Positions 26,276 through 35,270 are shown, counted from the stretch's first letter. The stretch: 64,000 bases of DNA from Evansella caseinilytica (GCF_900107275.1 NZ_FNPI01000019.1:34326-98325), one strand, 5' to 3'. Made by a program: numbers and translations. The notes: generated from the letters alone by a model not told the origin.

Positions 26276-27373
26276 CTATTGCAACGCCGTTTTTAATGTT
26301 TCGATATTGCTTCGCATCAAGGTAAAATAATCTTCCCCGCCGTCCAATTCTTCCTGGGTTAGCGATTCCAGGTTGTGAAGCCACAGTGCTTCGGCTCCCA
26401 CCTCGTCACGAACGGTTTCTGCAATATTTACGGGAATATTTTGTTCAAACATGATGTGCGTAATATTATTTGCTTCCACAAATGCGATCGTTTCTTGAAT
26501 TTGCTTGATCGATGGTTCGTTCGTCGGCGACAGCCCGGCAATACCTATCTGATGAATACCGTATCTGTCATCCCAATATCCATAACCGGCATGGGATACG
26601 ACAATCGTATCTTTTGATATTTCATCCGCCATCGCAACAAATTCCTCGTCCAACGCTTCCAGCTCTGCTGTTAACGCCTCAAAGTTTTCGGTGAAGAGCT
26701 CTTCCCCGTCCGGATACAATTCCACAAGTGCCGTTTTGATGTTTTCCGCAAGCTGAACAGCCCGAAGCGGATCCAGCCAAACATGAGGATCTTCCTCGCC
26801 GTGCGCGTGTCCGTGATCATCGCCATCTTCTTCATGCGCATGGTCGTCTTCTTCATGCGCATGGTCGTCTTCTTCATGCGCGTGATCGTCTTCTTCGTGC
26901 GCGTGGTCGTCTTCTTCATGCGCGTGATCGTCTTCTTCGTGCGCGTGATCGTCTTCTTCGTGCGCGTGGTCATGATCATATCCGATGAATTCAAGTCCAT
27001 CTGCCGCCGTCAGAATCATCACCTCATGAGAAGCAATCGTTTCCTTGATACGTTCAGCAAAGCCTTCGAAACCCGCCCCATTATAAATGAATAAATCCCC
27101 GTCAGCGATCTCGATCATTTGATTTGCCGTCGGCTCAAACGAATGGGCATCTGCTCCTGCCGGAACTATGTTGGTAACCTCCACATGATCGCCACCAATG
27201 CGGCTTGCGAAATACTCTAATGGATAAAGAGTCGTATATACCTTCAGCGTTTCTGCCGTGTTCCCCGCTGCATCATCACTAGTATCAGATGTTTCATTTT
27301 CTTCTTGTCCGCATGCTGAAAGAATCATTGCCAAAACAAGCATCACGGAAAATAAAATTGATAGTTTCTTCAT
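26276..27373 (-). CDS. znuA: Zinc ABC transporter substrate-binding lipoprotein (ZnuA/AdcA family)
   Basis: A 365-aa cluster A-I metal-binding lipoprotein. Signal peptide MKKLSILFSVMLVLAMILSA with lipobox LSAC. Metal-site histidines are visible in GADAHSFEPT, EEDPHVWLDP and VVSHAGYGYW, with the fourth ligand region in MFEQNI. Between the first two His sites is a long acidic/histidine loop with seven tandem HAHEEDD repeats, a feature of zinc (not manganese) binders that helps capture metal. The start is ATG at 27373 with AAAGGAG. Two Zur boxes lie 45-86 bp upstream. The permease and ATPase (znuB, znuC) are not adjacent, so it is an orphan binding protein here. Confidence 0.93.
   Translation of the reverse strand: MKKLSILFSVMLVLAMILSACGQEENETSDTSDDAAGNTAETLKVYTTLYPLEYFASRIGGDHVEVTNIVPAGADAHSFEPTANQMIEIADGDLFIYNGAGFEGFAERIKETIASHEVMILTAADGLEFIGYDHDHAHEEDDHAHEEDDHAHEEDDHAHEEDDHAHEEDDHAHEEDDHAHEEDGDDHGHAHGEEDPHVWLDPLRAVQLAENIKTALVELYPDGEELFTENFEALTAELEALDEEFVAMADEISKDTIVVSHAGYGYWDDRYGIHQIGIAGLSPTNEPSIKQIQETIAFVEANNITHIMFEQNIPVNIAETVRDEVGAEALWLHNLESLTQEELDGGEDYFTLMRSNIETLKTALQ
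26824..26973 (-). repeat. Seven 21-bp tandem repeats encoding HAHEEDD
   Basis: Seven near-perfect 21-bp units within the zinc-binding protein gene, differing only at silent third positions (GCG/GCA, CAC/CAT). The last unit in protein order is HAHEEDG. The uniform units suggest recent slippage expansion and likely length variation between strains. Confidence 0.9.
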
Positions 27374-27417
27374 ATTTTCTCCTTTCGTAATCATTTCGTC
27401 TTATCCAAATCCGAGTA

Positions 27418-27436
27418 TATCGTAATAATTTCGATT
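27418..27436. promoter_or_regulatory. Zur box 1
   Basis: TATCGTAATAATTTCGATT matches the Bacillus Zur operator AATCGTAAT-N-ATTACGATT at 16 of 18 arm positions (8/9 in each arm). It lies 45 bp upstream of the zinc-binding protein start. Confidence 0.8.
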
Positions 27437-27440
27437 TGTA

Positions 27441-27459
27441 AACAATAATGATTACGATT
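27441..27459. promoter_or_regulatory. Zur box 2
   Basis: AACAATAATGATTACGATT has a perfect ATTACGATT half-site and 6/9 in the other arm, 4 bp beyond box 1. Tandem operators suggest cooperative zinc-dependent repression. Confidence 0.65.
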
Positions 27460-27550
27460 CATATTTTCGATATGCATTGAAAAAGCCCCCAAAGATCGTG
27501 TTCGATCCCCGGGAGCGCACTCCAAGTATATATTTATATCTCCATATCTA

Positions 27551-28669
27551 TTATCGAATTTCCAAGTCCAGTCCTGATTGTTCGATCAATTCTCTAGTAT
27601 CCTCCCAAACTTCACCGAGCTTGGAAAGCGGCATTTCATGCGTTTTGTACTCCGAAATTTTCATTGCATGCTCGTATGCATCAATGTCAGGATTCACAGG
27701 TACTTCCATTGAATTGAAAGAAAATACTTCTTGGTTTTCATCCTTCAGCAGCCAATCTAAAAACAGTTTCGCATTGTCTTCATTCGGTGCATGATGAATG
27801 AAGCCCACTCCAGCCGCATTGACAATAGCACCCATATCATCATCACCCTGATCCGGATAAACAACTCCGACATTGTTGTCCGTCGGCTCTTCCAACTGCT
27901 GATGGTAGTAATAATTATTGACGAGACCGAATGCCACTTCCCCGGAACCGACGGCACGGCGAATATCCCCGTGACCTTCCGTGATGATGGCTGCATTATC
28001 TTTTACTATGGAGAGCCACTCGGAAACTTTTTCATCTCCCCACTCCTGGCGCAAAGCGGAAACTTGCGCAATCATGCTCCCGTTGCCGCCGCGGGTAATC
28101 GCAAACTGTCCAGCATATTTCGAATCAGTTAACTCCCAAAGGGTGGATGGTAACTCCTCTTCCGTCACTTCATCTTTGTTATACATGAATACACGCGTCC
28201 GCGCTGACAGCCCTATCCATGAATTATCCTCCGCCCGGAATCTTTCGTCGATGCTCTCGATGTTTTCCGGTGCGTAGGCTTGCAGCAAACCTTCCATTCT
28301 TAAATGTTCAAGGGCGCCGATATCATTGGAAATAAAAATATCCGCATACGCATTTTCACCTTCTCGTTTAATGCGGTTTATCGCATCATCACCGCCGTGA
28401 TAAGCTTCGACCTTAATCCCTGTTTCCGTTTCAAATTTTTCCAGCAGCTCATCAACAAACGTTTCGTTTCGTGAAGAATACACCACCAGTTCTCCAGATC
28501 CTTCAACAGCTGCTTCCTCTTCCCCGTTTTGCTCCTCAGTTGCTTCCTCTTCAGCGGCGCCTTGATCATTCTCTTCCGGCTCCTGTTCATTGTTGTCCCC
28601 GCAACCGGCAACAATGAACAGCGTCATTGCCATCAATGCAAAAAAGACAAGCTTCAATCGTTTCGTCAT
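27551..28669 (-). CDS. Ferric iron ABC transporter substrate-binding lipoprotein (FutA/FbpA type)
   Basis: A 372-aa extracytoplasmic iron-binding protein. Lipoprotein signal with lipobox IVAGC (Cys23), then an acidic linker (NNEQEPEENDQ...EEEATEEQNG). The mature domain begins GELVVYSSRNETFVDELLEKF, typical of the FbpA/FutA class. Later segments GGNGSMIAQVSALRQEWGDE, GSGEVAFGLVNNYYYHQQLE and VNAAGVGFIHHAPNEDNAKL carry the tyrosine-rich iron site (NNYYYH). The upstream Fur box supports iron regulation. No permease or ATPase gene is adjacent, so it is another orphan binding protein. Confidence 0.92.
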   Translation of the reverse strand: MTKRLKLVFFALMAMTLFIVAGCGDNNEQEPEENDQGAAEEEATEEQNGEEEAAVEGSGELVVYSSRNETFVDELLEKFETETGIKVEAYHGGDDAINRIKREGENAYADIFISNDIGALEHLRMEGLLQAYAPENIESIDERFRAEDNSWIGLSARTRVFMYNKDEVTEEELPSTLWELTDSKYAGQFAITRGGNGSMIAQVSALRQEWGDEKVSEWLSIVKDNAAIITEGHGDIRRAVGSGEVAFGLVNNYYYHQQLEEPTDNNVGVVYPDQGDDDMGAIVNAAGVGFIHHAPNEDNAKLFLDWLLKDENQEVFSFNSMEVPVNPDIDAYEHAMKISEYKTHEMPLSKLGEVWEDTRELIEQSGLDLEIR

Positions 28670-28699
28670 TCTGTGATGCCCCCAGTCTACTAAGATAAT

Positions 28700-28714
28700 T
28701 GATAATGATAATCA
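28700..28714. promoter_or_regulatory. Fur box upstream of the iron-binding lipoprotein
   Basis: TGATAATGATAATCA matches the 7-1-7 Fur consensus TGATAAT-N-ATTATCA at 13 of 14 arm positions. It forms part of three consecutive GATAAT hexamers and lies 31 bp before the start codon. Confidence 0.85.
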
Positions 28715-28852
28715 TCCTTAATGTTCGTCTTCATTTTAGCGAACGCTCGCACCTCTTGTCAATCGGTCTTTAGAAACTTCTCTTTTTGTTTTGTTTATTA
28801 AGGAGTGCATGTCGACTTTCTAAGCGATAAAATGCAGCTTTAAATAGGCGCT

Positions 28853-28892
28853 AAAAAAACACCCATCCCTTGGAAAGACAGGTGCTTTTTTC
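28853..28892. terminator. Bidirectional terminator hairpin
   Basis: An A-run, then AACACC...GGTGCTTTTTT stem; T-runs lie on both strands. It is about 95 bp past the NlpC/P60 stop on the minus strand. Between here and 28670 only the Fur box region was recognised. Confidence 0.6.
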
Positions 28893-28985
28893 TGCTTCAT
28901 TGATCAAGACCAGGAAGCGATGTCCACCATTTACGCCAACCCTTTCGGAGGTATCCTGGCTGGCTTTCACGAACCGCCGCCTGCT

Positions 28986-30047
28986 TTATTCAATCACTCG
29001 TTTGGCAAACAAGTAATTATCCTTCCAATAGCCAATATTCATAAAATTCTCAGCGATATGGACGCCCCGTGAAGATGAGGCATGAATCATGTCGCCGTTT
29101 CCGATGTATATCCCGAGGTGACCGACTCTGCCGTCAGAATACAAGTCGGGAGTTGTAAAAAATACGAGGTCGCCCGGCTGAAAACTGGTGACGGTCGTGC
29201 CAAGCGCTGCCTGCTCTCGCGATGTACGCGGCAAGGAAATGCCGTGCTGTGCAAAGACATGCATCGTATATGAAGAACAGTCAAAAAGATTCGGCGCTTC
29301 GTTCAGCGTCGCTCCAAATTTGTAGCCGGCACCTAAATATTTTTTCGCTTCGGCTACGATGCTGTTGCGTAAATCCGCCGCAGGAGCCGGATTCGTTTCT
29401 TCCACCCGGCGATGTTCATCAATCGGTTCCATTTCTTTTGCCTGTCCGCTCGGAGGAAGCTTGAGCAATTGCCCAGCATAGATGAGGTCACCAGTTAGCT
29501 GGTTGGCGGATTTCAGCGCCTGGACCGTCGTATGGTGAGATTTTGCAATTTGCGACAGCGTGTCCCCCGGCTGTATCCGGTACTTGGTTGCCGGCTTTTC
29601 AATCTGGACCGAGCCGTTTTCAGGCTTAAAATAAATATTGGCATTAAACAAGGCGCTTGCCCCGTTCAGCGGAACATATGCTGTTTCATTGATCCAGCGA
29701 GGCGGCTGAACATTGATATACTCATTTCCTCGTCTGGCAAGAGTTCCGCCCATTGTCGTTCTTACAACCGTTGAACCGTCGGTAACCTGATACGTCTTCG
29801 TTTGCGATTCAAACCGTATATCATTGTATCCAAGAATTCTCGCCAGTTCTGTAAATGGAACATAGTAATGACCGTCCAAGCGGATGGGATCAATTCCATT
29901 TACCATTTTTCCATTAATCGCCACCCCCGCTGTGGGAACTCGCTCATAAGCTTTTGCGGGGGCTGCTGCGACCCCTTGAATCATCATCAACATTGCCAGC
30001 AAGCAGACAAAAAAAACTCGCAAGCTTAGGATATTCCTCTTTTCCAT
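28986..30047 (-). CDS. Secreted NlpC/P60 endopeptidase with copper-amine-oxidase-like and LysM domains
   Basis: A 353-aa exported cell-wall hydrolase. Order: Sec signal peptide (cleavage near VAAAPAKA), copper amine oxidase N-terminal-like domain (residues about 40-150: AINGKMVNGIDPIRLDGHYY, VPFTELARILGY), LysM peptidoglycan-binding domain (YRIQPGDTLSQIAKSHHTTV), linker, then NlpC/P60 catalytic domain with nucleophile in LFDCSSYT, catalytic His in VGHLGIYIG and a third polar residue in GDMIHASS. It probably cleaves D-gamma-glutamyl-meso-DAP bonds. The ATG at 30047 has TAGGAGG upstream. It is monocistronic. Confidence 0.93.
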   Translation of the reverse strand: MEKRNILSLRVFFVCLLAMLMMIQGVAAAPAKAYERVPTAGVAINGKMVNGIDPIRLDGHYYVPFTELARILGYNDIRFESQTKTYQVTDGSTVVRTTMGGTLARRGNEYINVQPPRWINETAYVPLNGASALFNANIYFKPENGSVQIEKPATKYRIQPGDTLSQIAKSHHTTVQALKSANQLTGDLIYAGQLLKLPPSGQAKEMEPIDEHRRVEETNPAPAADLRNSIVAEAKKYLGAGYKFGATLNEAPNLFDCSSYTMHVFAQHGISLPRTSREQAALGTTVTSFQPGDLVFFTTPDLYSDGRVGHLGIYIGNGDMIHASSSRGVHIAENFMNIGYWKDNYLFAKRVIE

Positions 30048-30146
30048 GTTTGCCTCCTAATTATTAAAGACTGATACATCACAGAAAATAGTATCCTTCT
30101 TTCGAACCAGCTTTATTCATAAGCGGATGCTTCTTTACACGTTCGT

Positions 30147-30533
30147 TCACTTGCCGTCATGCCGCGCAAGAACGGAAATTGCTTTTGTTCCCACTCCGAC
30201 AAACGTTTCAATAATCGTCTGTGCCCCGGCAATGGAAAACAGGAAAATAATCGGCATGAAGATGGCAGGAAACAATAAATAGCCACCGCCTAAAATAATT
30301 GCGCTCCAAATCCCCGCACACCAGTAACAGTTAAGAAGGTAGCCAAAGTTTGATGAAGGAACTTTTTTCGTCTTCGCATGTCCATGAATGTCGACAATCG
30401 TTTTCCGTTTCATAAACGGATTTCTTAGAAACTCGGTAATTTTATCGAAAACAATCAGATGAGTAAAACGATAGCTTGCCAAAATAAGCATTAAAAACAA
30501 CAGCCATTCGTTTTTTATATGAAGAAAATCCAC
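30147..30533 (-). CDS. DUF1360 membrane protein (YngL/YjcA-like)
   Basis: A 128-aa integral membrane protein with three hydrophobic segments. DUF1360 features are ASYRFTHLIVFDKITEFLRNP near the N terminus and the LLNCYWCAGIWSA motif in the second helix. Related Bacillus proteins include spore-associated YjcA and YngL; the function is unknown. The start is GTG at 30533, preceded by GGGGAGCGG. It sits between two other minus-strand genes with no clear operon link. Confidence 0.82.
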   Translation of the reverse strand: MDFLHIKNEWLLFLMLILASYRFTHLIVFDKITEFLRNPFMKRKTIVDIHGHAKTKKVPSSNFGYLLNCYWCAGIWSAIILGGGYLLFPAIFMPIIFLFSIAGAQTIIETFVGVGTKAISVLARHDGK

Positions 30534-30602
30534 TGCTGATCCGCTCCCCGTTGTAAATCATAGACCGCCCCGTTCACGGCGTCAGAAAATAGCCTGCGGC
30601 TG

Positions 30603-30782
30603 TTATCGGTTCACCTCATTTGTTTGCTGCCCGCGGATGATTTCGTTCCGCTCACCGCCATCCGCTAATTCCTCGGAAAAGGCATGCTCTTTCTTGCTCT
30701 TCTTAGACACAAGCTTGGACGCCTTAAGATCAGCTGACGATAAATTTAAGTTTGGCGTTCCTTCTTCATTCCATTTTCCCAT
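30603..30782 (-). CDS. Small hydrophilic hypothetical protein, 59 aa
   Basis: MGKWNEEGTPNLNLSSADLK, followed by a lysine-rich stretch (KLVSKKSKKEHAFSEELADG) and ERNEIIRGQQTNEVNR. It is charged, has no hydrophobic segment and no family is recognised. The ATG at 30782 has a strong GAAGGAGGGA; a longer open frame upstream lacks one. It may be a spore-associated small protein, but nothing in the sequence proves it. Confidence 0.65.
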   Translation of the reverse strand: MGKWNEEGTPNLNLSSADLKASKLVSKKSKKEHAFSEELADGGERNEIIRGQQTNEVNR

Positions 30783-30923
30783 TGCTTTCCCTCCTTCGCT
30801 CGAAATATTATCCTTAGTATGTCCTAAATTTTTCAAGGAATGCTGGAACGGGAGCAGTCCACAAATAACAATAAAGAGGGCGTGCGAATTTTTCGCACAC
30901 CCCTTTTCTGTAAATGTTCTTTA

Positions 30924-31287
30924 AGAGCGTGTTCAAAAAGGCAATGGCTCCGCTCGATGCACTCAATTCCGCCTAAGTGCTGCCCACGTCCTATGGGCAA
31001 CGGCGGAATGTCACCATCCTCCAATTCCGCCTAAAAGCCGCTCACGTCCTGTGAGCAACGGCGGAATGTCACCATCCTGGTTCCGAGAACCCCACTCGTA
31101 GCCGGATTTAAAAGAATGCATCGGCTCCACTCATTGTCTCTTCCTCTGCTAGTAGAGCGCCGACGTCTGTCCTAGTGCCATCGCGTGCGATGACACGATG
31201 TGACAGTTCGCAGTGTCTCAGTGAAGAACGGCTCATTGCTTCGTATTTGTTCAAAAAGATAAAAACCGACCTTTTTGAACAAATACT
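30924..31287 (-). repeat. R1 repeat, copy 2 (364 bp, inverted)
   Basis: Reverse complement of copy 1 (23615-23978) with about eight base differences in 364. The two tandem nested hairpins are unchanged between copies. The element ends exactly where the stop codon of the GGDEF gene begins (31288), so its GTTCAAAAAGGTCGG...CTTTTTGAAC terminal hairpin is positioned to terminate that gene. Confidence 0.85.
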
Positions 31288-32565
31288 TTAAAAGTAAACC
31301 GCCCGGTTACGCCCTTGCTTTTTTGCGATATAAAGCGCATCATCCGCCTTCTTTACTAACGTTTGCATATCCGTTCCGTTAATGGGAAACAGTGAAATGC
31401 CGATGCTGACGCTGCTGTAAATAGGTGTACCCTCATAAAACCACGGCTCCCTGATTTTTTCAAACAGCATGTCCACGGCCTTGTCAACGGTTGCCTTACT
31501 TTGTACTTCATTTAACACAATGTTAAATTCATCCCCGCCGACTCTCGACACCACATCCTTTTTCGATGGAAAACAGTCGCGGATTCTTCCTGCCAGCTCT
31601 TTTAAAAATAAATCACCGACACCATGCCCGTAAGTATCGTTGATCAGTTTGAACTGATCGCAATCAAGATACAGAAGGGCAACCTGGTAATAATTTTTTT
31701 TCGCATTTTCAATCGCGTCATTGAAAATCATGCGCAAAAGTTGTATATTCGGCAACCCTGTTAAATGATCATAATATGCCATCTGATGGATTTGTTTCTC
31801 ATAAATCTTCCGTTCGGTAATGTCTTCGCCGACAACGAGAATTTGCTTCATCTTTTTTTTGCCGCCGGCCTCAACAATCGGAATGAAGTCGATGGACAGA
31901 TACACTTCTTCTCCGGCGCGGCTAATGGTTTTGATTTCCCGCTTCATATGCTTCCCGTTCTTGTTCAAAGCAGCGATAACCTTCGCGATTTTCCGCCATT
32001 CATCAGGAAGCATGAATTTTCCCAGCGGTTCCTGAAGCAATTCCTCCGGCTGGACGCCGATGACGCGGGAATGGGAAGGAGAAGCATACAGGATGTTGCC
32101 GTCTTTTGTGAGCAATTGAATCAATGCTTTGGAATTTTCAGCAATAAGGCGGTACCGTTCCTCACTTTCCATTAACTTCCGTTCAGTCAGCTTGCGTGTA
32201 GAAATATCTCTTGTCACCGAAATGATATGTGACACTTCATTTTGTTTATTGATGATCGGATTAAGTATCGATTCTTCATATCTATCGTCACCAATCGAAT
32301 ATTCGTAACGAAGCTGTTCTTTTTTGTTCAGCACTAAGCGATATTTTTCTTTAATAAACCGGGCATTCGTTTCCGGCATGACATCTTCAAGGTTTTTTCC
32401 GATAATGCGGCTGTCATCTATGTTTAATCGCTGCTTTGCAGCAGAATTAAGCACGGTGTAGCGAAACTCCTTCTGATCGACAACTTCCATTATAAATATC
32501 ATATCTTGCATGTAATTAATAAAGCGAACAAATTCTTCGCGATTTGTCGTAAAGAGACGCTCCAA
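31288..32565 (-). CDS. PAS/PAC-GGDEF diguanylate cyclase
   Basis: A ~425-aa soluble signalling protein with two PAS domains (FINYMQDMIFIMEVVDQKEF; ERYRLIAENSKALIQLLTKD) each followed by PAC segments (VTRDISTRKLTERKL; LVVGEDITERKIYEKQ), and a C-terminal GGDEF domain (AYYDHLTGLPNIQLLRMIFN ... SRVGGDEFNIVL near residue 339). An intact RVGGDEF predicts c-di-GMP synthesis. No EAL domain follows. The start is probably TTG at 32565, because GGAGGTGAG lies 9 nt before it; upstream ATGs in the same frame lack a ribosome site. It is monocistronic. The R1 repeat abuts its stop. Confidence 0.88.
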   Translation of the reverse strand: MERLFTTNREEFVRFINYMQDMIFIMEVVDQKEFRYTVLNSAAKQRLNIDDSRIIGKNLEDVMPETNARFIKEKYRLVLNKKEQLRYEYSIGDDRYEESILNPIINKQNEVSHIISVTRDISTRKLTERKLMESEERYRLIAENSKALIQLLTKDGNILYASPSHSRVIGVQPEELLQEPLGKFMLPDEWRKIAKVIAALNKNGKHMKREIKTISRAGEEVYLSIDFIPIVEAGGKKKMKQILVVGEDITERKIYEKQIHQMAYYDHLTGLPNIQLLRMIFNDAIENAKKNYYQVALLYLDCDQFKLINDTYGHGVGDLFLKELAGRIRDCFPSKKDVVSRVGGDEFNIVLNEVQSKATVDKAVDMLFEKIREPWFYEGTPIYSSVSIGISLFPINGTDMQTLVKKADDALYIAKKQGRNRAVYF

Positions 32566-33112
32566 CTTATGACTCACCTCCATGTGAACTTTCATTTCTA
32601 CAGGACTTTTGTCCCTATCGCAGCAGTGGCGTTCGTTCATCCGTTTTGAACGACTGCTCGTGAGTAGCTCCCTTATTATTCTCTTTTTCAATTGTCGGTA
32701 AAGCGCGCAAACCAATTGTCTAAATCTCGTGATAAACTTGATATCATCACGTTTTTTCGCATTGCAACAACGATGTGATGTTACGATTGTAAAACGGTAT
32801 CCGGGAAGTTGTCGAATAAAAGCTTATACAAATTATATCATTTATTTTTAAAGTAACATATAAATTATTGATGTTTCATAAAATTTCAACATACAAATGT
32901 ACTAAAAATACCAAATAAAAAAAGGCAACCCGAACAGGATAACCAAGCCTTAAGACCTATTCAGAGACTGGATTTTCCAATGAATTTATCCGTCAAGAAA
33001 CCTGCGCCTTTGTTCGTGATACTATTTGTCAAACACCGCTTCGCTTTTTTGCACTTCGCGCTCCCGCACTGCTATGTCAATCTGCGCTCCGCCCGCCGCA
33101 GCGCCTGCTACA
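32566..33112. other. Spacer between YqhV-like and GGDEF genes
   Basis: This 547-bp stretch holds the GGDEF promoter region and an AAGGC/GCCTT hairpin with a T-run at about 32917-32952 that could terminate the YqhV-like gene on the minus strand. It is A/T-rich at 32800-32930. No gene was recognised. Confidence 0.45.
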
Positions 33113-33397
33113 CTATTTTTTTATACCGATTAATATTAGCAGAATTCCCAGTGCTACGATCAATATTTTTCCAAAGGAAATTTTATCCGCAATTCCGATT
33201 AAACCGATCGTCATCGTAATAATTAAAATTATCGGTCCGGCGATCGCAAGCAATGCATTGATGGCCAGGGCTTTCTCCACACTGTTGAATTTCAGCATCA
33301 ATAATGCCGCAGTCACTTCAAATGTACCGGAGAGAAGGCGAAGTACAACCATTGCTATCAAAGCAGTCTCAAGTGTTGCAAACCAATTTTTTAGCAT
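33113..33397 (-). CDS. YqhV family (DUF2619) membrane protein
   Basis: A 94-aa protein with three hydrophobic helices. The family pattern is clear: VVLRLLSGTFEVTAALLMLK, FNSVEKALAINALLAIAGPI and KISFGKILIVALGILLILIG with a KK end. In B. subtilis the relative YqhV lies near the spoIIIA operon, but no sporulation gene is adjacent here. The ATG start has AGAGGTGA upstream. Function unknown. Confidence 0.82.
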   Translation of the reverse strand: MLKNWFATLETALIAMVVLRLLSGTFEVTAALLMLKFNSVEKALAINALLAIAGPIILIITMTIGLIGIADKISFGKILIVALGILLILIGIKK

Positions 33398-33909
33398 TCC
33401 CAGTCACCTCTTGTCCCATTCTCTTACTACGATATGTACGGGAAACATAGAAAATGCTTGCCAATCGAATCAAAGTACTTCGCTGCTTCTTTCTCGTTTC
33501 TGGAATCATCACAATGCACATGCTAGTTCACAGAGGTTCAGTGACAGCAGCCTCACCTGGGAAAAATGCACTAATTTTCCCCGGCATTGGCAACTGTTAA
33601 ACATATGGAAGCGTTATTTTGTTCAATAAATAGTCACGAATATCTACTTTAATAGTTTGTGAAGTAATATACAATGTATATGATATTAACTATTTGGACG
33701 CTTATGTCGATTGACATCAACCATGAAAACATAAGCTTCGCAGTAATATGATGAGAAGTTGGCCCGAGACAGCGGTCCTGTCAAAGACCAATCACACCGT
33801 TTCGCTGTAGACACCCAAATCCCGAAATACGTGATGGTTTTTTGTTTGTTTACACTACTGCCTTTATGCTTCTCAAGCTTTCAACAAACGAAGAAAAGGA
33901 GAAATCGTC
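33398..33909. other. 512-bp gene-free region before the OFA-type transporter
   Basis: A/T-rich. At about 33649-33696 an interrupted inverted repeat (AATAGTT...TAATAT / ATATTA...AACTATT) surrounds an ATACAATGTATA palindrome; it may be a regulatory site of the transporter. No gene was recognised. Confidence 0.4.
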
Positions 33910-35196
33910 ATGGAAAAAACAAAAAATCGTTGGTTAATTGCCTTATCAGCAGTTGGGATTCATATTTCCATCGGTTCCGTCTATGCGTGGAGCGTTTATA
34001 CAAAGCCGATTACGGAACAATTCGGTTGGGCATTAACAGATGTGCAACTTACCTTCAGCATTGCGATTTTGTTTTTAGGATTGTCCGCCGCGTTCTTAGG
34101 ACATTTTGTGGAAAAATACGGTCCGAGGACATCCGGTATCCTGTCCGCCTGCTTTTTCGGAATCGGCATTGCCGGTTCGGGAATCGCGATTTTGCTTGAA
34201 AATATTTATTTGCTCTATATTTTTTATGGAGTATTCGGAGGAATTGGTTTAGGTGTCGGTTACATTACCCCTGTTTCCACACTTGTTAAATGGTTCCCTG
34301 ACAGACGGGGCCTTGCCACCGGCTTGGCGATCATGGGCTTCGGGTTTGCATCGATGATTAGCAGTCCTATCATTAATTCTCTTATTGGCTCAGTCGGTCT
34401 TATGAATACGTTCTTCATTCTTGGAGCTTCCTATTTTGTCATTATCATCTTCTCTGCCCAATATTTGGAGCCGCCGGAAAAAGGCTGGCTGCCAAAAGGT
34501 TTTGAAGCGCAGGCGAAAAACGGCAAAGCAGAAATCAAAAAGGATCTCGCCCAACTCACGGCAAACGAAGCGGTTCGGACAAAACGTTTCTGGTATTTAT
34601 GGATTATGCTGTTTATTAACATCACTTGCGGCATTGCGATTATTTCCGTTGCATCGCCAATGGCTCAGGAAATTGTCGGGCTGAGCGCCGCTGCCGCCGC
34701 GACGATGGTCGGCTTGATCGGTGTCTTTAACGGCGCCGGCAGAATTGCCTGGGCATCGCTGTCAGACTATATCGGCCGCGCTAACACCTACACAGCGTTT
34801 TTCGTCATTCAGATTGTGTCATTTTTTGTACTGCCAAGCATTACTCATGCCATTTTGTTCCAAATCGTTCTGTTCACCATCATGACGTGCTACGGCGGCG
34901 GCTTTTCGTCGATTCCAGCCTTCATCGGCGATGTTTTCGGAACAAAGCAGTTGAGCGCGATACACGGGTACATCCTGACGGCTTGGGCTGCTGCCGGTCT
35001 CGTCGGCCCGATCCTCACGGCTTGGGTGCGCGAAGCGACCGGAAGCTACCAAAGCATGCTGTTTATTTTCGGCAGTATGTTTATCGTCGCGTTTGTCTTC
35101 TCCTTGCTGATCCGCCTGGATATTCGCAGACTGGAAAAAATCCAACAGCAAAGAGAACAAGCAGAGGCCGATGTAAAAATAACCTCTGTTTCTTGA
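33910..35196 (+). CDS. OFA-family MFS transporter (oxalate/formate antiporter-like)
   Basis: A 428-aa 12-TM permease. The start MEKTKNRWLIALSAVGIHIS, IGSVYAWSVYTKPIT and the YITPVSTLVKWFPDRRGLAT loop are typical of the OFA subfamily, whose members exchange small carboxylates. The central loop (EPPEKGWLPKGFEAQAKNGK...) and the C-terminal basic tail are cytoplasmic. The ATG has AAAAGGAG upstream. It is a single gene; no formyl/oxalyl-CoA genes are nearby, so the substrate is open (monocarboxylates are plausible). Confidence 0.88.
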   Translation: MEKTKNRWLIALSAVGIHISIGSVYAWSVYTKPITEQFGWALTDVQLTFSIAILFLGLSAAFLGHFVEKYGPRTSGILSACFFGIGIAGSGIAILLENIYLLYIFYGVFGGIGLGVGYITPVSTLVKWFPDRRGLATGLAIMGFGFASMISSPIINSLIGSVGLMNTFFILGASYFVIIIFSAQYLEPPEKGWLPKGFEAQAKNGKAEIKKDLAQLTANEAVRTKRFWYLWIMLFINITCGIAIISVASPMAQEIVGLSAAAAATMVGLIGVFNGAGRIAWASLSDYIGRANTYTAFFVIQIVSFFVLPSITHAILFQIVLFTIMTCYGGGFSSIPAFIGDVFGTKQLSAIHGYILTAWAAAGLVGPILTAWVREATGSYQSMLFIFGSMFIVAFVFSLLIRLDIRRLEKIQQQREQAEADVKITSVS

Positions 35197-35270
35197 TAGG
35201 ACTTCTGAAAAAGTTGATTGCTAGCTTTTTCAGCGGCTTCCGTTTTTTTCGATTCCGATATTTCTTGGAG

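Noticed and set aside
26824..26973. Regular 21-bp repeats that could be mistaken for CRISPR
   Set aside because: They are contiguous, in frame, and encode HAHEEDD in the zinc-binding protein; there are no spacers.
26783..27094. Plus-strand frame rich in F-M-R-V-V repeats opposite the zinc-binding gene
   Set aside because: It is the antisense shadow of the HAHEEDD repeat.
33658..33673. FNR-type site upstream of the OFA transporter
   Set aside because: Only the TGTGA half is good (the other arm is ATACA) and no -10 occurs at the spacing found at the three accepted promoters.
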